Origin: Halichondria panicea
Taxonomy: Eukaryota; Porifera; Demospongiae; Suberitida; Halichondriidae
Direction: 5' to 3'
Length of the DNA: 64,000 nucleotides
Assembly (NCBI RefSeq): GCF_963675165.1
Contig: NC_087383.1
Location: 6,719,139-6,783,138, forward strand
Position 1 is the stretch's first letter. Each line of letters begins with the position of its first letter. Shown here piece after piece: positions 23,192 through 34,499 of this stretch. A program made the position numbers and the translations under genes. Below the pieces are notes generated by a model. It did not search any database. It was not told where the DNA came from and saw nothing but the letters and a program-made list of their open reading frames with translations.

Positions 23192-24925
23192 GTGGGTATA
23201 ATTATTATTTGTACAAGTTTTTGTAAATGCATATTGATAACTGGAACCATACATGTAGATATAATTATAGGAAAGAGGGATTGATCTTGTCCCCTGCAAT
23301 AACTTTAAGGCTTTACAGGCCTTCTTTAAGTTCCCAAAAGCTTGATTTCCGTGCCCCACGTATATATCGTGTGGAAATAATCAAAAAATATTCTTGATTG
23401 TTGGAAAATAGCTAAAGGTATCCATGTAAAGCAACCCTCCAAATATGCGACACCCTCTATAATATGCAATTTTAATTGTAACCTCTAAAAGTACGTGTTA
23501 TTTAGTCAACAGGGTGTCATTTACAGGACTTTGAAGTAGAGAGTGGAAATAAGGGGGGGTCTAAAAGTCACCATTATTTCAACACCCTGTTTAATAATTA
23601 ATAACATCGCCGGCCATGCAGAGACATGACTGGTGTTCATTCGAAGGTCTATAGGGTGAATTCTAGTGGGTTTTGAGATTGCCTTTGCATATACTCAGTC
23701 ATACAACTATAGTACCTGAATGCAGATGTTTAGGGGGGGAGGGGGAGGAAGTCCATTCATGGATCTTATTTTCATAGTTTCTGCTTGCATGCACTGCAGG
23801 TAAAGGTAGTCAAGGTCGCTGGGTAAAATATTCGTGGTCCGGCTATATACTGTAGCAACTGCTGTGTTGACAATATTTTTGTATGTCACGTTCTAAATAG
23901 AGGTCAAACTATAGCCTCTAGAGAAACAATGATCAAATATGCAACACCAGCAAGACTTCAACATAATTTTTCAACCTCCAAAATTAGGCTTTAAAAGTGT
24001 CACCTTAGATCGAATAAATATATACGGTATCATCCTTTTGATATTCGTCAAAATATTAATTATGCTTGATCAGAGGCCGCTCTTGTATAAAGCCCACACT
24101 CAAATAGTAGCCTCTAAAATTAATCCCCATCTTCAGTGCGATAAAAGCTGCTCTCAAATAGTAGCCTCAATAAACTTTAACCGTAATCACCTCTGAGTCA
24201 TATTGATACTGCAGTGGTATCTACAGTAGCAGCTTGTTAGTGCAGACTTTCACATGGCAGACTTTGAGTTTGTGCAGGTGAAAAGAACTTACCTGCTAAA
24301 CCACTTCCTGTTTGCCTTCAGAAAGGAACTGGTATGCTACTTATCAAAGAGTTGTCCCAGCGTAGAACTATAACCACAAATTACATTATGCGTGGATGGA
24401 TGCCAAACATTTGGTCACGACAAGCAGCCATAGATGTGTTTGTAATTGAGTCTGCATGGTAACATTAATAAATAAGCGCGAGTATTAATTTGTGACTTGT
24501 GCATTCTTATCAAAGAAGAGTTATTCCGTGCGTGAGATTCTTTACGCACGGTTAAAAGTAGCCCTTTCTAAAGGCAAAAAAGGAAGCGGTCTCGTTTTAC
24601 TGGAGCGTTAGTAGACGTAATGAACACCTTTCTGGTCTCTCGAATTCTAATTGCTAGCAAAATATCGTATAATAGCTGCAGCCTCTGATCAAGTAGTACG
24701 AGTAACAAGCAATGGCAAGGCTTCTAATTGGCCCTTGCCTGTGTTTGTTATGAGTGTTCTTAATCCCTTATACGAGTAACCTAATCGTTTATGATGCCGT
24801 TCTCAGCAATTTTAATAATATTTTTAGCCGCAGCTGTTGTTTGAACCCTGTGCAAATACTGATCCGTATGTGATACGCTTTTAATTACCCCGGGCGGCCC
24901 CGTAAACCCAAACCAGTTAGACCAT
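23192..24925. other. Intron DNA with no gene
   Basis: This is part of the swollen intron of the broken transposase. It contains AT-rich sequence with loosely repeated phrases (AATAGTAGCCTC near 24105 and 24157). A degenerate repeat at about 24700-24790 (AGTAACAAGCAATGGCA) recurs near 45085-45190. No coding signal was seen. Confidence 0.4.
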
Positions 24926-24929
24926 TATT

Positions 24930-25175
24930 ATGCCTCGGTGCGCATGCATGCGCAAGCGAGGTATATACGTTTGTGTGTCTATGTGTGTGTAGACTGCAAT
25001 CAAGTGCAAGTAAGAGTTTCTATAGGCTTCTATAGTCATGTTTACTTGGATTTTAATTCGTGGATTTGCAAAATAATGCTTCGTTCTCGAGTTACGCCTA
25101 GTTTTGCTTACTTGGAATGCCATTGCAGTCTTTTCAGAAGCCGGGCACGTATAGCCAAACTTATTTACCAAGTGT
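24930..25175 (+). repeat. GCCTCGGTGCGC dispersed repeat, left half
   Basis: This is the left part of a roughly 550-bp non-coding dispersed repeat that starts GCCTCGGTGCGCATGC and contains AAGTGCAAGTAAGAGTTTCT. It is interrupted by the transposon at 25176 and resumes at 30463 (TGCTACTCTACTTAGTAGTT). Other copies lie at 57714-59190, 60625-61160 and 61180-62165, with a diverged copy at 53844-54160. Confidence 0.85.
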
Positions 25176-25199
25176 TATGAGGTGCCGTTTGTGTCAAAA

Positions 25200-26022
25200 C
25201 TATGTAAAAGTGAGACATATATATATGTCCATGGGTATTTATAAATGTCCATGGGTATTTATATATATCCACGGGTATTTATAAATACCCGTAGACATTT
25301 ATAAATGTCCACAGGTATTTATAAATACCCGTAGACATTTATATATGTCCATGGGTATTTATAAATGTCCATGGGTATATATAAATGTCCATGGGTATAT
25401 ATAAATGTCCATGGGTATATATAAATGTCCATGGGTATTTATAAATGTCCATGGGTATTTATTATATGTCCATGGGTAATTTATAAATGTCCATGTGTAT
25501 TTATAAATGTCAATGGGTATTTATGGGTATATATAAATGTCCATGGGTATTTATTATATGTCCATGGGTATTTATAAATGTCCATAGGTATTTATTATAT
25601 GTCCATGGGTATTTATAAATGTCCATGGGTATATATAAATGTCCATGGGTATTTATAAATGTCCATGGGTATTTATTATATGTCCATGGGTAATTTATAA
25701 ATGTCCATGTGTATTTATAAATGTCAATGGGTATTTATGGGTATATATAAATGTCCATGGGTATTTATTATATGTCCATGGGTATTTATAAATGTCCATA
25801 GGTATTTATTATATGTCCATGGGTATTTATAAATGTCCATGGGTATATATAAATGTCCATGGGTATTTATTATATGTCCATGGGTATTTATAAATGTCCA
25901 TGTGTATTTATAAATGTCAATGGGTATTTATAAATGTCCATGTGTATTTATAAATGTCCATGGGTATTTATAAATGTCCATGGGTATATATAAATGTCCA
26001 TGGGTATTTATAAATGTCAGTG
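25200..26022. repeat. Left-arm array of a 20-bp palindromic unit
   Basis: About 40 tandem units of TGTCCATGGGTATTTATAAA, with variants (TATATAAA, TTATTA). The unit contains the palindromes CCATGG and TTTATAAA. Larger blocks are themselves duplicated: about 25480-25640 resembles 25680-25830. The right arm holds the same unit in opposite orientation. Confidence 0.95.
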
Positions 26023-26110
26023 GAGGATGTGTGCTTTTCAGGGTGTGGTTTTGTTACATTACAAGTGATAGTCACATGACTGTTACATAACCTGCCACAT
26101 GGTCACAACA
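26023..26110 (+). promoter_or_regulatory. Candidate left-arm promoter and leader
   Basis: This sequence (GGAGGATGTGTGCTTTTCAG onward) is nearly identical, in inverted orientation, to 29516-29602 upstream of the integrase gene. It sits directly 5' of the start codon in both arms. Conservation beyond the terminal bases and position before both genes suggest a promoter and leader, but no core element is recognisable. Confidence 0.5.
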
Positions 26111-27900
26111 ATGGCTGAAGGCTCAATAAGTGTGAATGTTGGAGTGTTGTCTAGTGCCCTGGCTGTTGCAATTCAGCAAGCAGCTAGCAGTGGACAGTCA
26201 CAGTCACCTCAAGTCCCTGCCAATCAAAGTCAGCACACTTCCAGTCAAAGGTACAAATGTAGTGTACAGACCCATGAAAGTTTCAGATATAGGCAGCATT
26301 AATTTGATCATGCATCAGCCCACAATAATTTAGCATTACTAAGGAAGAAAGTGCACACAGGTATTACTTTATGTTGTGCATGCTGCATGCATGATAACAC
26401 TTATTTTTCTGTCTAGGTCTTACGATGTTTACAGAAGCCTTATCGATTTGACACAAGAGTCTTCCGACGATATGTCAGGTAGCGGCACTGACGATGAGCT
26501 TCCCAAAGTGGAGTTTTCTCTTGCACCTCAACGTGATTTGGAAGAAAGGTATTGACTAAATTTGAAACATGACCGTGTTTCATTTATTATCTTCTAGGGG
26601 GGTTCGCAAAACAAATCCAATTGTATCCAAGCACGTAGTTCTCCAACATCAGTTGAGAGTACTAACTGGTGCAGCTGATGAGGAAGATTGACAACGGATA
26701 TGTGTACGCCGTAGTCACATTGTACAAGATGCATTGTGTGCTTTCGCCAAACCTTCCTTTCACACCTCAAAGATGTTGAAGGTGACCTTCATTGGGGAGA
26801 TTTCAGTGGATGATGGAGGTCCCAGGCGAGAGCTGTTCAGTGTACTCATGAGGGAGCTCTTTGACAAGAGTGGCCTTTTCACAGGCTGGCCTGAGAATGC
26901 TGTACCAGTGCACAATGTTCATGCCTTAGCTGAAAATAAGTTCTACATCACTGGAAAGATCGTTGCAACCAGCTTAGTACAAGGTGGGCCACCCCCAGTG
27001 TGCTTCAGCCGTGCTGTTGCAGACTATATTGTGTTTGACGAAGTGAGGAGTTCTCCAGACCTTCAAGATATACCTGACTTCGAAGTTCGGCAGAATCTTG
27101 AGAAGGTTGGGTGTGTACGTGTGTGTGCCTGTGCCTGTTTTTACTACATTTCTACAGATGCTAACTATTGTGAATGTTGAGGAACTCAGGTCATTCACTG
27201 ATGAGCACCTTGAGCTTCGCTTTGAGTGTGGCTACCAGAAACCAACCAGCTCGCTGCAGATCTCAGATAAGGAGGAGATCCTGAAGACAGTGTGGCTCCA
27301 TTTTGTGTATTTCCACCCTCTTGCTGAGCTGCAACAGCTAAGGAAGGGATTGAGGGAGACCCTCCAGCTGGAAATTTTGATGGTCCAATACCCTGATGAC
27401 ATGCATTCGTTCCTTGCCACCTCAATTGCGTTTGATGTTGATGGTGGTGACCTCTTAGACTGGTTTGTGGCTAGCTACTCGGAAAGAGGAAGCAACAAAA
27501 GAAAGTCAGAGGAGGCTGTTTACCTCATGTGGAGCAACTATGTCATGGATTGCTCTGGTCAGTTACACACATTTATACAGCACTGTATATGTACATACTA
27601 AGCATTTATCGTTTGTCAGTTACACATTACAGCATTTATCCCAACACAGATGGTGATGAATCAGGTGTGTCGATTGGTGACATTCTACAATTTATCTCTG
27701 GCTCTAGGAGGCTTCCAGCAGCTGGGTTTCCTTGTATCCCTAGTGTCCACTTCACAAATGAAAAGATTCTCCCTAAGACTTCAACATGTGACGTAAGCAT
27801 CACCTTTCCAAGATCTTTTAACGAGCTGCCATATGAGATGTTTAAGAAAAAAATGGATATGAGCGTTTTGGATTCTGCTGGTTTTGGTGGTGGTCCGTAG
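26111..27900 (+). pseudogene. Transposon-borne HECT-type ubiquitin ligase, one TGA
   Basis: Exons 26111-26250, 26417-26548, 26598-27105, 27158-27557 and 27650-27900 join in phase to about 476 codons. The C-terminal 350 residues form a HECT domain, the catalytic fold of E3 ubiquitin ligases: DDGGPRRELFSVLMREL, then FYITGKIVATSLVQGGPPP, then ISGSRRLPAAGF. The active-site cysteine region is LPKTSTCDVSITFP, so the catalytic Cys is kept. The domain resembles the G2E3-type HECTs seen beside integrase genes in invertebrate and fish transposons. Codon 122 is TGA (26689-26691) between EED and QRICVRR, where TGG would be expected; this would remove the HECT domain unless read through. No other lesion is visible, so the inactivation looks recent, or it is a sequencing error. 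The N-terminal exon is shared with the integrase gene. Confidence 0.82.
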
Positions 27901-28049
27901 TTAGTATATAACAGTTTCAACTTTGACATTTTAGCTGCTGTATTACTTCATTGTGTTCATTCATTCATTCATCATCACATTATTCATTCCTTTTTCATTT
28001 ATTTATTCATTCTTTCATTCATTCTTATCATAATTATAATAATTGAATA

Positions 28050-29515
28050 TTACATCCAAATACATTGTGAGCAAGTAGCATTAAGATGCTGTCCTGTAGT
28101 ATGAAGTACGTCGACAAAGAGTCCTCTACCATTATCTTCTGCTTCTTCAAGGGGATTTATAGTTTGGAAACTTTGTTTTAAAATTGAGCATGGTATAAAC
28201 TTAATTCTTGGCACTGATACACGTTCTCCTTCAACATCAGAAGTGTCCACATTAGCTGTAGTACCAAGTTCTTGCTCGCTTGTTTGCAGCATACCTTCAA
28301 AAAAAAGTTGGTATGGAGTTCGATTGCCTTCAGTAGATAAAGGATGATGATTCCAACTATCTACGAAACCTGAAATACATTTGTTTATTCTTGGCAGGAA
28401 TATCAGATGCAAACAGTAAAGATCCACTTCATTTAAGGGGTCAAGAAGTCCATCACTTTCCAAAGATCGGAAGATTTGGGAAAACACGGAACCAACACAT
28501 CTATGAACGTCACGCCAGAGTCTCTCAATTCTTTCATTGTGCACAGAACTCCCGGTGATTACACAACTGTAATCATTATTGTGTGCAGCAATCATGTACC
28601 GCCATACCTCCACATTTTCTCCACCGTGATCTGATCTCACATGGTTAGGGACACCATAGTGCCTGATACTGTCAGTGAAGAGCTGGAGAACAGTTTCTGA
28701 ACGATTGTTGTCGGTGCATGCCACATAAATGATAGTGCGGGAGAAGCCGTCAATTGAACCATGGATCACAAAACGCCACCTTATAAGTTTATGATGGCCA
28801 TCAATGTGCCACACATAATTTGGGTGAGGGGCACTGTACACACGGCGTCTAACAACAGTACAGCGACGCGCAATGACATTTTCGTGATCCGTTCGATGAA
28901 TGGAATCCCTGACAGCTTGCCGAGGAACTTTTAATCCCCTTGCTCTTAAGTGGCCGCAGACAAGTCGTTCCCCATCATTCGGGTGATCTCTTTTTATACC
29001 ACTGATCACATCATCTAGCTCATTATCATCCAACATCGACCCATCCTGTGAGGATCTTCCATTTTCTTCTAATCGTCTGTACAAAGTTGCTCTTGATATT
29101 CCCAAGATAGACGCAATTTTATTCCATTTGTAATGAAGTGATCGTATTTCCAGTATTTCGTCAATGGTAACAGTGGACCTCGGCCTTCCTGGACGATCAG
29201 ACCTGTATATACACATAGACAGTTATGTATCAGAATTATTGTTTATACAGATATAGCACAGTGGAACCTCGTCTTATGTGACAAGGGACTTGCCCGTGTA
29301 TAATTATGGAAACTGAAGTACGTGGTGTTTACCATAGGGTAATGGTAATACCGCCGGTATGGTAAACTTTCTGCTAGAGTCTGTCACTGACCTGTCACTA
29401 ATGGGACTCTGGTTGGCACCACTTGAGGTAACTGTAACTGACCACTGCTAACTGCTTGCTGAATTGAAACAGCCAGGGCACTAGACAACACTCCAACATT
29501 CACACCTTCAGCCAT
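28050..29515 (-). CDS. Transposon integrase/transposase (rve-type DDE)
   Basis: Exon 1 starts at 29515 (MAEGVNVGVLSSALAV) and ends near 29410 at a donor I could not fix. Exon 2 runs 29202-28050 and is open throughout. It has a DNA-binding helix-turn-helix (YKWNKIASILGISRATLYRR) followed by an integrase core. The catalytic acids lie in YVWHIDGHHK, VRSDHGGEN and HNERIERLW, the last two 35 residues apart, giving a D,D35E-like pattern. After it come a conserved FVDSWNHHPLSTEGNRTPYQ region and an acidic tail. It would cut and join the transposon ends in the nucleus. The core is undamaged, so it could be active. It is convergent with the HECT gene, and the 3' ends are 149 bp apart. Confidence 0.88.
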
Positions 29516-29605
29516 TCTTGTGGACCATGTGGCAGGTTATCATGTGACTACCACTTGTAATGTAACAAAACCACACCCTGAAAAGCACACATCCTCCACT
29601 GACAT

Positions 29606-30190
29606 TTATAAATACCCATTGACATTTATAAATACCCATTGACATTTATAAATACCCATTGACATATATAAATACCCATGGACATATATAAATGTCTATG
29701 GGTATTTATAAATACCTGTGGACATTTATAAATGTCTACGGGTATTTATAAATACCCATGGACATTTATAAATACCCATTGACATTTATAAATACACATG
29801 GACATATATAAATACCCATGGACATATAATAAATACCCATGGACATTTATAAATACCCATGGACATTTATAAATACCCATGGACATTTATATATACCCAT
29901 GGACATTTATAAATACCCATGGACATATATAAATACCCATGGACATTTATACATACCCATGGACATTTATAAATACCCATGGACATATATAAATACCCAT
30001 GGACATTTATATATACCCATGGACATTTATAAATACCCATGGACATATATAAATACCCATGGACATATATAAATGTTTATGGGTATTTATAAATACCTGT
30101 GGACATTTATAAATGTCTACGGGTATTTATAAATACCTGTGGATATATATAAATATCCATGGACATTTATAAATACCCATGGACATATAT
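29606..30190. repeat. Right-arm array of the 20-bp palindromic unit
   Basis: About 29 units of ACCCATGGACATTTATAAAT, the inverse of the left-arm unit. Inverted clusters around 29690-29755 and 30070-30150 read as GTCTATGGGTATTTATAAAT. The 77-residue open frame across it is an artefact of a unit length that avoids stops. Confidence 0.95.
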
Positions 30191-30195
30191 ATATG

Positions 30196-30417
30196 CATAG
30201 GCGTAGGAACCAGGGGGGCAAGGGGGGCAGTTGCCCCCCTCAGCCTAATATTTTGCTTTTTCGCCCCCCTTAGCCAGCACTGCTCTCTAATTGAAAAAAT
30301 ATTGTGAGCATGTGGCAAAAATAACAATGTATCAGGCCAAGAATAAATTGTGTCTCAGTGATATTGGTATAACATATTGTTTGCCCCCCTTAGGTAAAAC
30401 ATCTTCCTACCCCTATG
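30196..30417. mobile_element. 222-bp hAT-like MITE in the right arm
   Basis: The ends are CATAGGCGTAGGAACC and TTCCTACCCCTATG. The apparent target duplication is ATATG (30191-30195, 30418-30422). It has G-runs and C-runs (GGGGGGCAAGGGGGGCAG) that pair internally. It separates the terminal 45 bp of the right inverted end from its minisatellite array. TIR sequence of the CAnnGGCGTAG type is typical of hAT elements; a 5-bp duplication would fit a hAT5-like group (inference). Confidence 0.75.
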
Positions 30418-30462
30418 ATATGTCTCACTTTTACATAGTTTTGACACAAACGGCACCTCATA

Positions 30463-30790
30463 AAGTGTTGCTACTCTACTTAGTAGTTAGCTCTGCACTA
30501 GAATGCTAGCTATTGGTAGCTGCATTACAAGAGTGAGAAGATAGCTGCAAGGCTCTGCTGATGCAGCCATTAATTTTAGACTTGAACTTTTGGCATCAAT
30601 TGTTTTATTGTTTAACAATAATCATGGTCAATCATTACCCACTCTAAGTTTGCATGCAGCAAAATCAAAAATGTTCATCATGTGTATAAAAGCTATTAGT
30701 AGCTTTATGTTATGTAGCTTTGGCATCTCCATCGAGGTATCAGCACCTGCGGTGCTTTCATTATAGTATTGACTAATTTCATTACATTAA
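30463..30790 (+). repeat. GCCTCGGTGCGC dispersed repeat, right half
   Basis: Continuation of the repeat starting at 24930, with the phrases TAGTTAGCTCTGCACTAGAA, TTTGGCATCAATTGTT and the 3' end ATCAGCACCTGCGGTGCTTT. The GCACC/GGTGC pair near the end forms a short hairpin. Confidence 0.8.
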
Positions 30791-31552
30791 AATTAATTAT
30801 GGTTGAATTATCTTAATTGTTTCAGATTCACATCATAAGCTTATTAGATGGAGAATCGTCACTCATGGCTGCATTGACAGCTACAGTAGGCTGGTGACTT
30901 TCTTGAAGTGTTGTGGCAATAATAAATCGCCAACAGTGTACGAATTATTTTTGTGTGCAGTTCAAAAGCATCAGCTGCCATCTCGTATATAAGAATGGAC
31001 CAAGGTGGGGAAAATGTATTGGTCGCACGTCACATGTTAGAAAAAAGAGGACATGATAAGAGAGGTGTGATTGTAGGAGCCTCGGTCCATAATCAACGCA
31101 TAGAGCGACTATATGGAGGGACATGCACCGCTGTGACTATTCTCTTTTACAAGCTGTTTTACTTTATGGAACAAGTGGATCTATTAGACTGTTTGAATGA
31201 GACGCATCTGTATTCCCTTCATTATAATGTGTTCATTCCACGTATTAATCAGGCACTTGCACTGTTCATTGGTGGATGGAACCATCACTCAATCCGAACT
31301 GCACACCGTAAGTCTCCACACCAGTTGTTTACAACAGAGGCACTACTTTTGCAGCACTCCGGACTCGCAGCTTTGGATTTTTTTGAGAATGTGGAGGAAG
31401 AATATGGAATTGATATGGAAGGCCCCATCCCGTCTCAGGGACGTTCTATAGTTGTGCCTGAGGTGCCAATAAGGCTAAATTCAGAGAATTTTGCTCTCCT
31501 ACAGCAAGCTGTTAATCCGTTAGCACCTTCTGATGAGTTTGGCATTAATTGA

Positions 31553-32978
31553 TTTGTATGAACAAGTTTTGCAGTTTATGTCAACAATTACGGTATAAAA
31601 CATGACCATGATGACTCTCATAATTTGATGTTATTCTTACATAATTATTATTTTGATGCATGCCATTGTGATGCTCAGTAAACAAAGCTCATAATTATCA
31701 ACACAAAAAATGATTAATGAGAGTATGCATGCAGTACAATAGCTATAAGCCAAAACAATACTACCTATAATTATAATTAAAGGGAGTTATTGTTAGAATT
31801 GACGATAATCATATAATTATTATGAACATCTATGAAGGTGATTGATTGAAATGAAGGATGACACTGAGAGTAAGCTAAGTATAGCACAGCAAAAACACAA
31901 TTATGTTATATGGGATGCATCATCGTATTTTAGTGTTAAAATGACAGAAATTTATGTCATTTCTACATTAAAATAATTTCAAATGATGCATTTTATTTGA
32001 GATGTTTTATGTTATTATAACATAATTATCTGTTTTTACTGTGTATATAGCCAAAACAATTATGACGTGATCAGCACAAATAATTAAACTTAAGAAGTTC
32101 AAGGTCCATTCAGGGAATAGTAACATAATGATAATGACGATACTTAATTAAGAAGTTCATGGTCCATTCAGAAAGAAGTTACAAACAGTTCATTACCCAA
32201 CAAAGGTCATTGTCGTTGAGGATTGCCATCCACTTTCCGTGAAATTCACTATAATTGGCATACGAGATTGGTAGCTTTAGCAAAGCATCACATGTGTTGT
32301 GCACACAGGGCCTCCTGGCCCACTCAGACAATTGAATTGTACGATGATACTGCTGACAGACAATACACTGCTCCCAGTTGTGAAGTGAAGAAATCGCTGA
32401 AGCAGATTAGTCGACATATTGCCAATCAATATCTACAAGATAGCCACCAACACGCTCCTCAGCAGGATTCACCAACACGGGCAGTTTGATAATGCCTAAA
32501 ACTTTCTTTGGTGAGACTGTATAAGCATCCTATAAATGGAGGACATGCATGCACACCTTCAACAGATTGCACTGATAATAGGCACTTTTATAACATTATT
32601 AATTTTTATGAGCTAGAATAATAGGAGGTTTTGAAATACAGGTCAATATACGAGTCATAATTATAGTATAAACATATTTTGTAGGCCCGGAAGTACTGCA
32701 TGGTGGGTAATTATCTCCTATATATTGTAGAATTAATAGATAGAGGTCATATGCATAAATTATGGCCATTATTAGTTTGTGTTACTTGTGCAACGACATG
32801 GGGCTTATATGCCGTGTTTTGGAGGCAATTAATATAGGCTGTTAACTTGAGCATAAAAGAATAGCTAGCATGCATATAAATATATACTATAAGTACAGTT
32901 CAATATACATGTACCAAAAATGAATTTTTTACGAGCATCGTATATAGTGGGTATACATAAACTTCGCAGGATGACTGT
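31553..32978. other. Post-transposase DNA with a fold-back
   Basis: A fold-back at about 31905-32000 (GATGCATCAT, inner AATGACAGAAAT and ATTTATGTCATTTCT, outer ATGATGCAT) is MITE-like. A direct repeat AGTTCAAGGTCCATTCAG/AGTTCATGGTCCATTCAG lies at 32096 and 32155. The plus-strand open frame 32223-32489 has no recognisable domain. The right end of the older transposon may lie here, but I could not identify it. Confidence 0.4.
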
Positions 32979-32982
32979 TTAA

Positions 32983-33883
32983 CCCTTTCCCTGCTTTAAT
33001 TAAAAGTGAATATTCGCATATTTTGTTTAAAAAATTTATAACTCATGAACCGTATATTAAAAACACTTGTAACAAAGTTCCACAGGTAGAACCGGACCTG
33101 TCGCATTCATGGAATCATCATTGTTGCCTAGCAACCAACCACCACCCCACAAATAACAATTGTTAACAAAAATTCACAATTATGTACACAAACAATATTG
33201 TATGATGTTACGAAGTGACTAAACACATGATATAAGTGTTCAGAATGTTCTCACGGTGACATGGCTCACTCAGGACTCAATCAGGATCTGCAGAAACTTG
33301 TATTTGAGGTTCTATCGGCAGACGCCCTTTTCCCGGGAAATATTTTCTTCACCTACACACAGGTTTACAAATTTAATGGTGTCTCATGATGTCCACTGTT
33401 GTACTAACTAGCCTAAACAAACCTATAGTGAAGCTATCAAGACTACAAATGCTACTCTATAGTGACTTACCAGGTTCAGGAAGATGGTCCACCTCAAGTG
33501 CGTCTTCCTCAGGATTCTCAGGCTCTTTCTTTTTAGCTTGACCTCTGAAAGGAAGCTTCCTACCTAGCTATGATCCCAGTCACTGTCCTCTCACTCTACA
33601 AGGCCATAGGCATAGATATTCTCACTCTGTAGCTTCCCTAGAACCTCCCTGACGTTGTACTACAAAGATCTTGTAGCAATTATAAAACGGTCACTTTTCT
33701 TTCGACAATTCTGATCGAACTGTACCTCGAAGCAAAATATTAAAAATACCACGAGGAAGAGCAGCTCAATGCACATGTGCTGGTACCTGCAGTGTGTGCA
33801 TAGCTCCAACACAGTGTGCACAATGATTTTTTGAAATTTATCAGTAGCCATGCCAACTATAGTCGGCTAAAGCGGGGAAAGGG
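32983..33883 (-). mobile_element. piggyBac-type non-autonomous element, copy 1
   Basis: This 901-bp element has ends CCCTTTCCC(T/C)GC and their inverse, flanked by TTAA on both sides (32979-32982, 33884-33887). That is the classic piggyBac target and terminus. No transposase. On the minus strand it carries a 63-codon frame (33851-33660) starting MATDKFQKIIVHTVLELC, also found in the copies at 54784 and 58195. Confidence 0.9.
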
Positions 33884-33887
33884 TTAA

Positions 33888-34497
33888 TAGAAAGGTTTTC
33901 GCAGATTTAATTTTCGCGGAATAGAGCAGCCTTTCTGCAGCATACATGCATGCATGCGTTAATCTTGCATATAAATGTTCGCGGTACATGCTTATATAAT
34001 CAGCGAATTTAATCAGTTTATTAAATAATCAATTCTCAATAATAACGCAAAACCTATAGTACTGGTAAGTGTACCCGATATCCTTGCATACTGCATGCTA
34101 GACGGGGAAAATATCTTTCAATGAAGTAAAACATGTAGTAATATCATGCATGTTACAACAATTAATAACAATTAACACACCACCAGGGATAGGTGTACAA
34201 GTGTATAAATTATTACAAGTATAATAGTGTAAAGATAAAAATTAATAGTTTAGTATTCGTGAGGAATAGTAAGTCCAACTTATAGTCAATGGCAGCAGAT
34301 AGAGTTAATGATCATTGATGTGTCTTCCTGCGTGTTAAATGAGATGCGGCCAATACAATCGTGTGCATGTATAGATTATAGACTCATGCATAAAAAAACT
34401 GTTTTGCATGCAATGTATGCGTGTGCATGTTCAAGACATGGCAAGGTACATTCCAGATTTAATCTACATCTAAATTGTCGTAGCTTTATATTATAGC
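33888..34497. other. AT-rich DNA, no gene
   Basis: No coding or repeat signal beyond short TGCATGCATG runs. Confidence 0.4.
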
Positions 34498-34499
34498 TA

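Larger units (their letters stand above)
25176..30462. mobile_element. Complete IS3EU-like DNA transposon, HECT plus integrase
   Basis: This 5,287-bp element is bounded by identical inverted ends (TATGAGGTGCCGTTTGTGTC, at least 44 bp) and a perfect 6-bp target duplication AAGTGT (25170-25175, 30463-30468). Uninterrupted copies of the host repeat show the empty site (GAGTGTTGCTACTC), confirming the boundaries. Inside each end lies an array of a 20-bp palindromic unit, then a conserved roughly 200-bp block holding a start codon and first exon. A HECT-domain gene (+) and an integrase gene (-) converge in the middle. Termini of the form TAY and 6-bp duplications match my recollection of the IS3EU superfamily; the assignment is inference. 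A hAT-like MITE sits inside the right arm. Confidence 0.9.
22410..31552 (+). pseudogene. Older integrase-type (IS3EU-like) transposase, broken
   Basis: Three exons join in phase: 22410-22873, 22917-23191 and 30826-31552. The product has an N-terminal region of about 130 residues, a helix-turn-helix (FSWTEIAALLGVSCMTIYRR), and an rve-type integrase core ([37 protein letters not shown]). The aspartate and glutamate of the last two strings are 35 apart. It is homologous to the integrase at 28050-29515 but clearly diverged. Damage: TAG at 22440-22442 (codon 11) and a 2-bp TA expansion just before RMDQGGEN near 30993 that shifts frame. Its last intron has been expanded to 7.6 kb by a dispersed repeat, which was then hit by the younger transposon. 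The C-terminus ends normally at 31552. No HECT partner or ends were found for it. Confidence 0.85.

Noticed and set aside
29839-30072. 77-codon frame of repeated MDIYKYPW-type peptide
   Set aside because: It is produced by the 20-bp minisatellite in the transposon arm (three units give 60 bp, 20 codons). There is no independent sign of translation.
25176-30462. Retroviral or LTR retrotransposon origin for the integrase
   Set aside because: The ends are inverted, not direct, repeats. No gag, protease or reverse transcriptase is present, and the integrase is spliced and paired with a HECT gene.
32223-32489. 88-codon plus-strand frame
   Set aside because: No domain, and it lies in transposon debris; insufficient evidence for a gene.
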